Below, one piece after another: positions 47,901 to 59,417 of a stretch of DNA of 64,000 bases. The notes under the pieces were generated by a model. That model had not been told where the DNA came from, made no database searches, and saw only the letters and a program-made list of their open reading frames with translations. Position numbers and translations under genes: made by a program. This stretch comes from Cheilinus undulatus (Eukaryota > Chordata > Actinopteri > Labriformes > Labridae), in the NCBI RefSeq assembly GCF_018320785.1, contig NC_054877.1:38524151-38588150 (forward strand). Direction: 5' to 3'. Numbering within the stretch: position 1 is the first letter of the stretch; every line of letters starts with the position of its first letter.

Positions 47901-50900
47901 AGTATAGCAAAATTGGCAAAAATTGGCAAAATGGGTTCAAGGTGGCACAAATGAGCAAAAATAAGTTTTTTAAGTTTAAAAAACAGAAAAATGGGTTAAA
48001 ATAGGATAAAAAACAAACAAGGGGGAAAAATGGGCAGAAATTGTGACAAAAAGTGGTTGAAGAGTGATAAAAATTGTATATTAGTAGCAAAATATTGAAT
48101 ATTAGTAGCTATATTGGGCTAAAAGGGGCAAAAGGGGGATAAAGAAGCAAATATGTGTTACGAACGAAAAAGTGGCAAAAATGGGCAGTAAAAATAGCAG
48201 AAATGGGCTAACAGTGGAAGAAATGGTTTAAAAGTGGCAAAAATGGGTTAAAAGTGCCATAAATGGCTTAAAAGATGATAAAAGTGGCTAAGAGTGGAAA
48301 AAATGGGTAGTGAAAATGATGAAAAGTCGATAAAAAGTGGAAATAATGGGTGGCTAAAATAGTGTAAAGGATTAAAAGTAGCAAAAAATTGGCTAAAAGT
48401 GGCAAAAGTTGGCCAAAAAAAGGTAGAATTGGTTAAGGTAGCAAAAATTAGTGCAAAAAAACATGTTGAAAAATGATTAAAGACGGGCAAAAATCAGTTA
48501 AAATAGGTTAACTAAAGAAAAATGGATAAAAGTGGCAAAAATGGGATAAAAAGGCAAAGAAGGGGTGAAAATAGGCAGAAAACTGTGACTGGGTTATGCT
48601 CTATGTGCTAAGGAGCCTTAAGATAATGGCACTCATGCCTAACTTGTCCTATTTCACAGTTTATGGTGTCAGTGTAGCCATGGTAAAGGACGGGTTTAAG
48701 TGACAGCTTTCACACCTGTCATACTTTTGATATTGTAAAAGTAAAAAACTATATCTCATGTTAATCTTCAGTGTTCTTGTGTGCACCACATACCTTCAAA
48801 GTGAATAACATTAGGGGAGGATTTACATAAACCATCCTACATCCTAGATCTGGCCTTAAGCTCATCTTTACATTTTTCTCCTCTATAATAGGCTCAAAGC
48901 CTGTGGGGATTCATTGTAGCACACACACACTCATCACACGTAGGAATGAATGTGAATAATCAGGACGACTCTGAAGCACAGCTGGGTAAGAAACACGAGA
49001 GGATTAATAAGAGTCACTATTGATTTAAGCCTCAATGTTCTCCTCCTGCTCTCTCACTGGCTCTGATCATTATGGTGCATTATAAATAAACAATGCATTG
49101 AATTGTATTTTATACATACATGATATATCATTAAAACTCTAACTGAAATAAACTTTATAAAGTTCCCCTTCTCTGTTCAATTTTGCATTTCTTAAGATAC
49201 ATTTCATGCACTTTCTTTGCTTCCATAGGGGTTATTTAACATTTAAAGTGATTTTTTAAACTCAAAATCAAACTTTGGGAGGAGAGCAAGAACAAAATAA
49301 GGAGTGCCATTTTTATCACAGTTGTCAGCACATGTTGGGCCTAATCTGTCCCAAATGAAGCCAAAATATCAGGATTAATAATCAACCTGATACATTGATT
49401 CATTAAGGTTAGGAGGCACAATTTCTCTTTCCTTTCAAATGTTTGTTTTTCCTCTTTTTGATGAAGGACATCAGAGTTCATATGAGGGCAAAGGGAATAT
49501 TGTGCAGAGATTATGTAAATCCCAGACAGATGTGTTTTTATTCTGTTGTTTCTGTAATATTGTCATTTTTAATATGAGGTATGATGTTACTTTGGCTCTT
49601 TGGATTTTGCCCCTTTATGCTTTTCCTGGAGAAAAATGATCGCATGCTTGAATATAAACCATTTTGGTAATATCCATTATGTCTAGTTGTTTTTTTTGTT
49701 TTTGTCCTGTAAATTTAAGAATTTTTAAACTCTTAAATTCTAAGTTTTCATTGTAAGCATAGCCTTTATTAGCTCAAAAATCACTGCCCCCCATGTAAAC
49801 TTTTTGGCAAAAAATGAATGGATCCTTTTTTTTATTTATTTATTTATTTATTTATTTCGCCTTAATACACTGTCACCCAATATGTTTCTAATCATGATTT
49901 TCTCAAAAATGTATGCACGTCTAATCTGACAGACATCAGAGCAGACAGCGTCCCATGCCCCCCCTCAAATCTTTGGGACCTCCCCTAGAGGTGCCCACAC
50001 CCCAGGTTGGGAACCACTGCCCATGACGTGTCTCTCAATAAAGTTTGGCTCATAGCTGCTGCTTCCTGTTTATATTTTTTTTAATCTGTCTTCAGTCCTC
50101 CAGGTTTCAGCTTCCTTATATCCAGGGATTCAATCAAAATACTTCCTTGCTTTCACTTTCCCGCTTCATAATAGTATCTTCTCTGAAGATGGATGTTGCT
50201 TGACGTTCTTAGTCTTGAGCTCATGAATCTCTGCTCTATCTATTTTCAAACCCTTTTTTTCTCTAGAAATCTGATATCATTTCTTTCTGAATTATCCCTA
50301 CTCATACAGTGGAAAACTCCCTGTTCAATATGTCGCGTGCAAAAGCTGCACAGGTGTTATAATCATGAGGGGCGGAGCTTAACAATGTCAATACCACTGT
50401 TAAATTTAGGGTCAGTGTTTGGAAATGTAGGAAATTGTTGTGAGACCCAGGTGTTGTCATTGCTGCCTGAAATGTGCCTGTTTATTCATAAAAGAGGGCA
50501 TTTTCACAACGGTAACACTGTCATTTCTGCTTTCAGATCCTGAGTTTAAAGAGCTTGGGGAACTGCCAGCGCTCCCACGTAAGTATTCAGCCTACTTGTA
50601 TAAATATATCACAACAAAATATGTCACCAGCACAGAGACTGCAGTCTTCAGACAAACTACAGTTTATCTACCAGAATTATTGTACTCAATATTCTAACTA
50701 AGTTTTGTGTTAAAAAAAAAAAAAAAGGGAAAACTGAAAAATAAATAGATAATCTCAGTGCGAACATTCCTTGGCAAGATGCTGAACAACATAATTGCTA
50801 CATTGGCAGATGATTAAAAAGGTTTTATTTCTTGCTTTGTAGGTATTGGATTTTCTTTTAACCGTGATTAATTGCTTACTCATGGTTTATTGCATATTGA

Positions 50901-53900
50901 AAGCCTTGATCTGGGAATCCAACAAATGCAAGGAGAGGCATTTTATAACATTGATATTAATATTCATAATTAAAACATGCTACACCAGTGTGATCTGATA
51001 CCATGTCTTAGAGGTAGGAGACAGCTTCATGGTGCTTATTCTGTCAAGTACAATGTAAACATGGTTACACACTGAGAAGTATGCAGGAGTGCATGTACAA
51101 AATGACTCACAGGCTTCTAACAATCCCCCGTTATTGTGACAATGTTCGCACTTTTCTGTGGAAGCAACCCATGTAAGGTTAACAACTAAGCTGTGATTAC
51201 ATATTAAGCTAAGGTTACTACTACTATTAGTTTTAGTTAACTATAATAACCTTGGCAGGACCTCTAACCCAGCTGATAACTTCACTCATGGTGTGAATGT
51301 TTCCCACATCATGAACAATGACAATCCACCAGAAACATGAGCAAAAAAAAAACCCCAGCAGGAATCACTGTACGGCAGGCAACATCTAAACACAACTACA
51401 CACACACTTAAACACTCTGCCCAAGGGCATGATGGGAAACTCCAACCACAAACAGCCCAGGATTTGAAATTGCATTTGGTAGAACTCAGATAAACTGGTT
51501 TTCTACAGAGTTTACCAAACACCGGTGGATCAACACTGTCTGAAAACGCCAACACTGAAGACCACTTCCCTAAGAATGGTGTTAAAATAAAGCCTGATTT
51601 ATGCGTCTGCGTCGCGTTGATGACGTAGGTATGCCGTCAACGCGATGTCGTCGTTGACCATTCGAAGTTCTGCGTCGAGGGAACGCGTCGCTCTGTAATT
51701 CACCACCATGTCGCTAGGGGGTGTGGCTGTGTGTGGGTGTGGTTTCACACCCGAATCCTTGTTTATCTTCCAGTCATGGCAACTGAGGTGGAGTGGGTGT
51801 GTTTGGAGTTGGAGCCCATCGATATCGACAAACAAATTCTTTTGTTGCAAATGTTGAAGTGCAGGGGACAGGGAAGACGTTTGCGGAGGTGGTCTGTACG
51901 ACCACTAAACGAGTCAAGGCTGAGAACGGGTGAATTTACCACACTGGTTCACCCACTGAGGGACCTGGATGAAAGAATGACGTTTTGAGCGGACCAATCA
52001 CAGCCCTTGGTGTCCATGTTGCCGTGACGCGTAGTTAGGATTTTTTGGAGGTGCACGTCAGGCTACGGCGTAGGGGTCCGCGTTGACACAGAGGACTACG
52101 TGTACCTACGCCGTCAACGCGATGCAGAAGCATAAATCAGGCTTTACACTACCAAATCAACAGCTGATCTGGGGTTTCATACAGAATCGTCTCAGTATGT
52201 GTACAAGAGTATTGTACTCTAGTTAAAAAACAATTACTCTGGTGAAAACTTACTTAAGTAGAAGTAAAATCTTAAAATCTAAAAAAAAGAAAAAAAAAAG
52301 TAAAAAAACAACACTCAAAAACGACTCCATCACAGTACTTTAAATAAATGTGGTTATATACTTTCTATCCCTGGACATTCAAGGGATCTGTGATGTTCTT
52401 ATTTCCCATCACTGTAAGAGCAGGAAAACGCTACAGTGAGTAGTATCCAGCCTTAGCTGTGGTACTGTGGCTCAGCTACAGGTTGCCTACAAGGACAGTG
52501 CAGGTGATTAATGAGATCAAATACATTCAGGGTTAATTTTGGACTTTATTTTATCACATTTAACTTGTCTATGCTGACCGCTCTATCTGAAATAAGATGA
52601 TTATCCAGGTCAAAGGCCAAGCCTGGTGTCCTGCAGTTTAAAATTGTACACTCTAAAATTAGCATGGCTTTAACACAGAAATATTTCCCTCCACAGTTTG
52701 TGAGTTTGAGCTGAGTGGTCCGGAAGGCTTCGTGGAGTCGGTTCAGATAAGCACAGAGGGCCGAGCACAGCCGACTGAGGCTGTTGACTGCAGGTGGTAC
52801 ATCAAGGCTCCACCCAGAGCCAGGGTTTGTATTCATCCAGCAGTCATTAGTGTTTTTCTGTTGGTGATGGTACATGAAGCAGTTTCTATCAGATCCAAGC
52901 ATTTGTTTATAAAGCAAGGTATTTCTATATCAGTTTTTTAGATTCAGAAATGCAAGCAGTAATACTGGAAAATATTGTACAGCAGGTAGCTATTTTTTTT
53001 TTCTAATACCGTTTGACCCTCCCAGAAACGCTCCTGCTGTATACAAGTTAAGGTTACTTTACTTCCTGTTCAATAGAATGAAAGATAATATGGAACCTCT
53101 GGTTGATTCAAAGGCTTCATTGGCTTGACTACAGAAAAGTTGTACTCATGTTTGGATGAGCTAAGTGCTGATTTGGATCCTGTTCAATCTTTCATCCACA
53201 GATCTACATGCGTTTCCTGGAGTATGAGATGCACAACTCCAATGAGTGCAAGCGTAACTTCGTCGCCATTTACGATGGCAGCAGTTCTGTTGAACATCTG
53301 AAGAATAAGTTCTGTTCCACGGTGGCCAATGATGTCATGCTGACCTCTGCTGTGGGTGTGGTCAGATTGTGGGCGGATGAAGGAAGCAGGAAGAGCAAAT
53401 TCAGGATCCTCTTCACAACCTTTCATGAACGTGAGTGAATCTGTGTCACTGCAAGTGTTTTTATAGATATGCAAGGATGGAACAAACAATGCAAAGACAG
53501 CTTACCACTGATGGATGGAGCAACACCACCAGGGGGTGAGGTGAAATTTACAGATCTCCCTGCTGATTGGCTGCAATAAAGGTAATACACCCTGCATACT
53601 CCATGTTAACAGATGGGGCATGGGTAAAAATATTAAGTTAAAATGCATGTGAGAGTAAGTTTTTGGCAAAACCAAAATCACTGGTGACCATTACTATCAT
53701 GCTTATTTATGTCAAAATGCTAACCTTTCTTCACTCCAACTTAAACGGGTGTTCTTAAAGCAATTTACAAATCCAACAACAGACAGGGTTGATCTAGACC
53801 AGCGATACTCAATGTGTGGCTCTGGAGCCACAGGTTATTCCCAAGAAAACCTTTTTTTCACTTTTCACCCATAAGAGCTATCTTTTGCCATTAACTACAA

Positions 53901-56140
53901 CTTGTTGCCTATTTTTTGCCCATTTTTTCCACTTCTTTTTGCAACTTTTGTCTGATTTTTGCCATTTTCTTCCAATTTCTGCCACTTTATCCAATTTTTT
54001 TTCCCCATTTTTACAGTTTTTTGCCACTTTTCACCCATTTAAGCTACCCTTTGCCATTAAATACCACTTGATTCCTATTTTTTTCCATTTTTGCCACTTA
54101 TTTTTTCCACTTTTTTGCCCATTTTTGCCCCCCCCCTTCATCCATTTAAGCTACCTTTTCCCATTAAATACCCCCTTTTTCCTAATTTTTTGCCCATTTT
54201 TGCCAATTCTTTTTGCCAATTTTTTTCTCCTATTTCTGCCCTTTTTAAACCACTTTTAACCCATTTAAGCTACCTTTTGCCATTAAATACCTCTTTTTTC
54301 CTTTTTTTTTTTTCCCTTTTTTGCCACTCTTGACTGTTTTTTGCCCATTTTAGCCAATGTCCAACCATTTTTTTCCATGTTTTTTCTAGTTTTGGACCAT
54401 TTTTGCTACCTGTACCATTTTTTTTTTTTTGCACTTCTCATCCATTTTTGCTATTTTCTGACCCTTCTTCCACTTTATTCCCCATTTTAGCCCCTTTTCA
54501 CCTAATTTTGCTGCTCTATGACCATTTCTTACTTTTAATGCTACTTAAGCCATTTTTTTTTTTTGCCATGTTTCACCACTTAGATTGTGGCCCTTGCAAT
54601 GGTATTTTTTAACAATTTGGCTCTTTGGTTGAGCAGAGTTGAGTAACACTGATCTAGACTGATGACATGATTATGAGGGCAAGTGTGAGACACATATCTT
54701 GGCTGCAGCATTTTGATTTTCATTTTATAGCATTTTGATAAGTCAGGGCTTTCAAACTGCCTGTGTGAGCACCACATCTCATGCACAGAGAATCTAGAGA
54801 ATAGAGGGCTCACCTGTTTTTTGTATCTGTATGCTGTTATTGACCTAAAGAGCAAAGATCCATATTTACCTTGTTTAGTTTAGTTGTTTAGTTTACAGTT
54901 TAGAGGGAATCTAGAGGGAATCTGCAGACCTCATACTGGTGGGCCAGTTATGATTAAAAAAAAAAAAAAATTGATATGATCCTGCGGGCCAGATGTGACT
55001 GTACCACTGGCCGGATTTGGCCACCAAGCCTAGAGTTTGACACCCCTGTGTTAAACAATAACAAATCAGGAAGGAGGTTATTTTTCTGGTTACAGCTTCA
55101 TTTCTATCGTCTTGTTTTGCAGCTCCATGTGAAGGAGACACTTTCTTTTGCCACAGCAACATGTGCATCAACCACACCCTCGTGTGCAACGGCATCCAAA
55201 ACTGTGTTTACCCGTGGGATGAGAATCATTGCAAAGGTACCAAGATATAAAACTTTCACTACCAGTCATGTACTGGCAGGGGAAAGAAATTATGTTTTTC
55301 AAATGTTGTCTCCCAAACTAGAAAAGAGGAAGCCCAGTATCTTGGACACACTGGATAACACCAACCTCACTATCATTGGAATAACCTGTGGCCTCGTTGT
55401 CATCCTGCTCATCATCTCTGTCGTCATCCAGGTCAAACAGCCTCGCAAGAAATACATCATCCGCAGGTTAGAACGACTCACTCAGAAATGTCGTTTTTAC
55501 GGTATTTCTCATTGGTAAATCAGTCATTTACCATAGTATATATTAGATGATCCATAGTCCATCCCTACTACTGCCTCCACTTTCCTCTATTACCCACAGA
55601 GACGACTTCGACCCTGCCCTCCTCCACCCTGGTTTTGAGCCTCCTCACTATGAGCTCTGCACTCTGCGCCGCGCCCCGTCTGGAGACCTGACTGATGCAG
55701 CCCTGGCCGAGGATTATGAAAAGTTCCATAAGCTCCGCCGCTCCTCCTCCAAATGCATCCGCGACCACCACTGTGGCTCTCAAGCGGGGAGCATGCACGG
55801 CAGTGTCCACGGCAGCCGCAGTAATCTGAGCATGCGAGACGGCACCCTTGCAGCAGACGGGGGTGCTTTTGTTCCACCACCGCTGCCCCCGTTGACTGTG
55901 AGCCAACAGTCTCCACACCTGTCCCACCTGACCACGCCTGCAGGGCGGAGGAGTATCCTGGTGATGAAGCATAGCTACTCTCAGGACGGGGCTGATGGGT
56001 ACAGAGGGGAGGAGGAGGAGGATTTAATGATGGATGATGGCCCCACAACCAGCCAGCACCTCATGCACCACCATCAGCTCCACCATGGCCCTCTAGGGCT
56101 GGACCACGCTGTCCACCGTACACTGTCTAATGACTTTTAA
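40045..56140 (+). CDS. neto1: neto1, neuropilin and tolloid-like protein 1 (558 aa)
   Basis: The ten coding exons are 40045-40072, 40279-40344, 43186-43320, 44764-45012, 50537-50578, 52697-52824, 53202-53430, 55123-55236, 55322-55466 and 55600-56140. All have GT-AG introns and the total is 1677 bases in one frame. A signal peptide ([15 protein letters not shown]) is followed by CUB 1 (about 44-156), CUB 2 (about 175-288), an LDLa module (295-329, [16 protein letters not shown]), a membrane helix (about 346-368) and a cytoplasmic tail with [20 protein letters not shown] and [15 protein letters not shown] proteins are auxiliary subunits of kainate receptors, and NETO1 also associates with NMDA receptors. 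[14 protein letters not shown] and the [11 protein letters not shown] tail favour NETO1 over NETO2. The tail ends in SNDF, not the TTRV recalled for mammalian NETO1. Introns hold many transposons. Confidence 0.95.
40841..42135 (-). mobile_element. Composite repeat (family R), copy 5, in neto1 intron 2
   Basis: In minus orientation it begins with the right-end block (GGCTGCCCACAGACTTGGC, GGGCCCCTGG). It then runs through a long array of TTTTTGCCACTTTT and GCATTTAAATCC units from about 40985 to 42135, including T runs. The conserved left flank is missing, replaced by a Tc1/mariner-like fragment. Confidence 0.65.
42140..42520 (-). mobile_element. Tc1/mariner-like transposase remnant
   Basis: On the minus strand the phrases [15 protein letters not shown] and, after a stop, GCTTACACATCTGAAAAGG and TGAAAAGTATCTAGAGG resemble the catalytic region of a fish Tc1/mariner element with a large internal deletion. 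The family is not certain. Confidence 0.5.
42521..43185. other. neto1 intron 2, remainder
   Basis: Contains a stretch rich in AGCTACA near 42880-42950 similar in style to repeat ends, but no element was defined. Confidence 0.4.
43321..44236. other. neto1 intron 3, left part, nothing recognised
   Basis: No exon, repeat end or RNA gene is supported between exon 3 and the LINE fragment. Confidence 0.4.
44237..44420 (-). mobile_element. Short LINE ORF2 fragment in neto1 intron 3
   Basis: Minus-strand translation gives [18 protein letters not shown], similar to the FGYRWQDC part of the LINE piece at 21527-22150. It is under 200 bases and non-functional. Confidence 0.5.
45590..46165 (-). mobile_element. 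Tc1/mariner-type transposase remnant in neto1 intron 4
   Basis: Minus-strand translation includes [18 protein letters not shown] and [13 protein letters not shown], the region around the first and middle catalytic parts of a Tc1-type DDE enzyme, with degraded sequence on both sides. No inverted ends were found. Confidence 0.7.
46166..47458. other. neto1 intron 4, unrecognised
   Basis: Holds a short CA microsatellite at about 46829-46848 and no exon. Sequence 46700-47100 is of higher complexity but without a recognised element. Confidence 0.4.
47459..48590 (+). mobile_element. Composite repeat (family R), copy 6, in neto1 intron 4
   Basis: Starts AGGCCGCCCATAAGGGGG, then GAGAGCTTTCTGGGGCCCAG. 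It passes quickly into about 1.05 kb of GGCAAAAATGGGTTAAA and AAAGTGGCAAAAATGGG units. The right-end block is not seen. The left flank is shorter than in copies 1 and 7. Confidence 0.65.
48591..50536. other. neto1 intron 4, remainder
   Basis: A TTTA microsatellite lies at 49829-49857. The stretch ending GGTTGGGAACCACTG near 50017 is a typical right end of a hAT-type repeat, but its other end was not found. Confidence 0.45.
50579..51587. other. neto1 intron 5, left part
   Basis: No exon or defined element. A run of 15 A lies near 50713. Confidence 0.4.
51588..52145 (+). mobile_element. PIF-Harbinger-derived element, 558 bp
   Basis: The inverted ends AAAGCCTGATTTATGC with CTGCRTCGCGTTGA extend for about 45 bases. 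The right end is the inverse with a few changes. Inside, 51776-51988 encodes [20 protein letters not shown] and [18 protein letters not shown], resembling the N-terminal part of Harbinger transposases, and the frame then stops. The rest of the transposase is gone. It lies in neto1 intron 5 and is GC-richer than its surroundings. Confidence 0.8.
52146..52696. other. neto1 intron 5, right part
   Basis: A-rich stretch near 52278-52315, otherwise unrecognised intron sequence before exon 6. Confidence 0.4.
53800..54651. mobile_element. hAT-type element with perfect 8-bp target duplication and internal array
   Basis: The ends CAGCGATACTCAA and, inverted, CAGTGTTACTCAA match at 11 of 13 bases. ATCTAGAC flanks both sides (53792-53799 and 54652-54659), an exact eight-base duplication typical of hAT. 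Nearly all of the inside is an array of TTTTTGCCACTTTT-like units with a longer period holding GCCATTAAATACC. Family R arrays have the same style although their ends differ. It lies in neto1 intron 7. Confidence 0.88.
54652..55122. other. neto1 intron 7, right part
   Basis: The phrase GGCCGGATTTGGCCACC and GAGTTTGACACCCCTG near 55010-55050 is a common right end of fish hAT repeats. The left end was not found. Confidence 0.45.
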
Positions 56141-57500
56141 TAAGACAATGCAGAGTTAAAAGAAACATTGTTCTTTTAGCCATCTGTTGGAGGAAAATAA
56201 TCACTCTGACTTTTAATAACATTACATTTTAATGTATGTTGATTATAGGGCTGAATTTTACAGGTCTTTAAATAATGGTTTATGTTCATCCATAATCAAA
56301 GCCAGTGGTTCTAAACTTGTGGGTTGAGACCCCCTTAGGGGTCACAAGACACTTAGAGGGGGGTCTCCAGAGTCCTGTAATAAACTTAGAATACTTTTTG
56401 AATTATACATTTGTTGGTTCAAGTCAATTAGAAAAAAAAAACATCAAAAATGTGCTGTCTAGGCCCTGTAAAAGACAGACAGTTAAATAGGACTTATTCT
56501 TATTGAGCGGAGACAAAGCAGCTGACAAAGATCCAGTGCAAAGCATGAAACTGATATTTCCAACCCTTGTCCCTAGCCCATAGAGCGTGGCCGTTTTGTA
56601 GCATTTTTGGTCTTTTTATTATGATTATTTTGACTGTGTAAATGCTAACAACATACATTTTTATAGGGTGCATTGTTTCCATAATATTTTAAATTGTAAT
56701 ATCAGCACCTCAATGATAAGCTCTTTACACTGTTTATTTACACTCAGGGTGTTCATGACCAAAAATGCCACATTAAAACCTACTGAAATCACAGTTTTTG
56801 ATCCCCGAGCCTTCTGGAGTTACTGCTTCAAACTGGCATTTTTTCCTGTTTGTCACCAAATTTAAGCCACTTTCTCATACTTGACATGAGGGAAAATTGC
56901 ATGATGTTCCTGGTTTCCTAATGGGGTGCTATTATAGCAATTTATCAAAATAAAACAAACAAACAAACAGAAAAGAAAAGAAATCAAATTGTTGCTTGCT
57001 ATCATCACATTGAAGGATGTGATTATATCATCCAAAGAACTTTAATTTGCATGAAGTATAGAGAAACATTTAATTTTTTTGTGTTTTTGCTTTACAAAAA
57101 ACAAGTTTTTTCTTTGCTGCTGTTGATGTATGGCATCCATTTTTTGGCTACATACACCCTGGGTGTAATAATTTACAACATTCTAAAAAGAAAATAATGC
57201 AGAGAAATAAAAGGTGTTGCTCAACATAGTCAAGGCTGTGATAACCCTTTTCGAGTAAATTAAATTTGCATGTTGTATATAAAAATATTTAATTTTTTGT
57301 TTTTATGTTACAAAAAAAACCTGGGGTTTGTTTCAACTGGCATTGAGAGGGTTAAGTTCTGTAAAAAGTAAACAATATTCTATATTTATGATCAGGTCTG
57401 ATCTTGATTAAAACTGAATACTTTTTTTTTTTGCTCCCATTTATGTGTGGCATCCATTTTTGGCCACTTACACCCTAAGTGTAACAATTTATGAAAATCT
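56141..57500. other. 3' flank of neto1
   Basis: Probably includes the 3' untranslated region, but no poly(A) signal is close to the stop. Candidate AATAAA motifs lie near 56380 and 56950. CCAGTGGTTCTAAACTTG at about 56303 starts like a hAT repeat whose right end was not found. Confidence 0.4.
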
Positions 57501-59054
57501 TACAATTAAAAACATGCATAAAAATAAAAGTCTTTTTAAAAATATTCAAGGCTGTGATGATACCCTCAATATGCATGTCATATATGAAATATATTCCATT
57601 TTTTGTTTTGGTTGCACACACAGCAGGGTTTTGGGCAAACTGTCATTTAAAAGGGTTAAATTCCAATTAATATTTGGTATTTACTTTTCAAATTGATGCA
57701 AAAGAAGTTGGGAAAAGTTGCAGTTATTTTTCTTTAATTGTTATTTATATATGCTGCCATTTTGGCAGAGTAACATTTTCTTTTACGCCTTCTGAAGACT
57801 AGCTGGGTTTTCATTTTTAGAAAACTCAGTCTATAAAGAAGCATGTATTAGCAGTGCTTTACAGTGTCAGGTACAATAAATACATATACCACATATTTAA
57901 ACAATGCATAAATTCTCTAAACTGGTACAAACTGTGACTTTAAAATACATCAGTCTTACTGTCTTGTCACTTTTAGCCTGGGCTTCACCTGGACTATGAC
58001 AGATTTAAATCTGTGATTGATTTTATTTTAGTGCTAATGCATTCCAGAGTTTACAGCCTTTAATTAAGAAAGCAGACAACAAATCACAATACAATCAAGT
58101 GATGGGTATGATAAACACTTTTTCCTACAAAGTACATTTTTGGGCAAATAATAGCGAGTGAAGAAATTTGAAATGATTAGTTATGCGTTCTTGTTTGTCT
58201 GAAGTATTTAATGATGTTTATTTATGTGAATCAGTCTGTCAAGTCTGTTCTCCCACTTTTCTTCTGTCTTACTTATTTTATTGTATGACCATCTCTTTTA
58301 TTTGTCTAAATAAATGTATTCCTTTTCCTTTGCTTTGTATGACTTTATATGAACATGTGACTTTATCTGGTCTTTTTAAATGTATTTAGTTGTGCTAACT
58401 TGCAGGGAAGGATCTCATGGGGGAATGCCAGTGAGACTGAAATGCCACCAGGTGGCAGTAAGGGTACAATTCTCACCATTATAGCTGCTTGTTTCATGCA
58501 GCATAGTAACTGCTTATTAGTCATTATTTAGAGATTATGAGTACTTTATACTACAAGACCATAATCTATTACTAATAGGCCATTAACTTTAATATGCTTT
58601 CCTTAGTATGACTCTTGTAGTTGAATAGTTCTTCTCCCTTATCAACTCTATAAGGGAGAAGTATACAATTATCCAAACATACACTGCAGTGTACTTAGTA
58701 TATTAAGTTTCTATTGTAATATAAACATATTATCTTTTTTAAATATAGAATAAATTCAATTTATTAATATATTTTATCAGCAAGATAACAATATGTAAAT
58801 ATACGTAAATTAATATTACAATAATTCATCATATTGATTAAACTATTATTTAATAGAAATAATAAAGTTTATCATTAAAATATTATAAATAAATTCAACT
58901 TCATATATTTTTAACATCGATTTTTTTTTTTTTTTTACATTACTTAGTAACGTAATATATAGTGCGTACTTACACGTGTAAAAGTCATGTAATAAACACA
59001 CTGTAAATGATACTGACCCCAGTTTATCCCTGGTCACCCTGGCTAAAAAGGTTT
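57501..59054. other. Intergenic, nothing recognised
   Basis: AT-rich sequence between neto1 and atpsckmt with a T run near 58921. No exon or repeat end is supported. Confidence 0.5.
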
Positions 59055-59120
59055 GATCCGCCCCCGCTAACTATCTGACCAATAGGGAACGAATGTGAAG
59101 CGGAACTTCTGAGAGCTTGT
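59055..59120 (+). promoter_or_regulatory. atpsckmt: Probable atpsckmt promoter elements
   Basis: A CCAAT box (GACCAATAGG, 59077-59086), a GC-rich CCGCCCCCGC, and an ETS-like GCGGAACTTC lie in a short GC-richer patch about 300-360 bases before the ATG. This fits a TATA-less housekeeping promoter. The transcription start is inferred. Confidence 0.45.
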
Positions 59121-59417
59121 CTTTGTTGTCCTGACGGGCTTGAGATAGCGCCGAACAGGTCATCAGTCTGTAAAGGCATGGATGTCCAAACAGAAACAAA
59201 GAATGTGAAATAGATTATTGTTGTCTCTGAAAATGTGTCTTTCGGTTTTAACATAGCATTCTGAAATGAAGCTGTTTAAATGTGATTATTTTATTTGTAA
59301 CTATACCTTGTTAGCTAGCTAGTCCAGCTAACCTTTAGTCCCAGCTGCCATTCATACCCTTCAGTTCAGCTGGCGTCACATGCTAAATAACGCTCAACAT
59401 CTCTAGCTGTTAGCATC

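Noticed and set aside
53816-54259. 147-codon Phe/Leu/Pro-rich open frame
   Set aside because: It lies wholly in the pyrimidine-rich array of a hAT element. Similar Phe-rich frames occur in every family R array.
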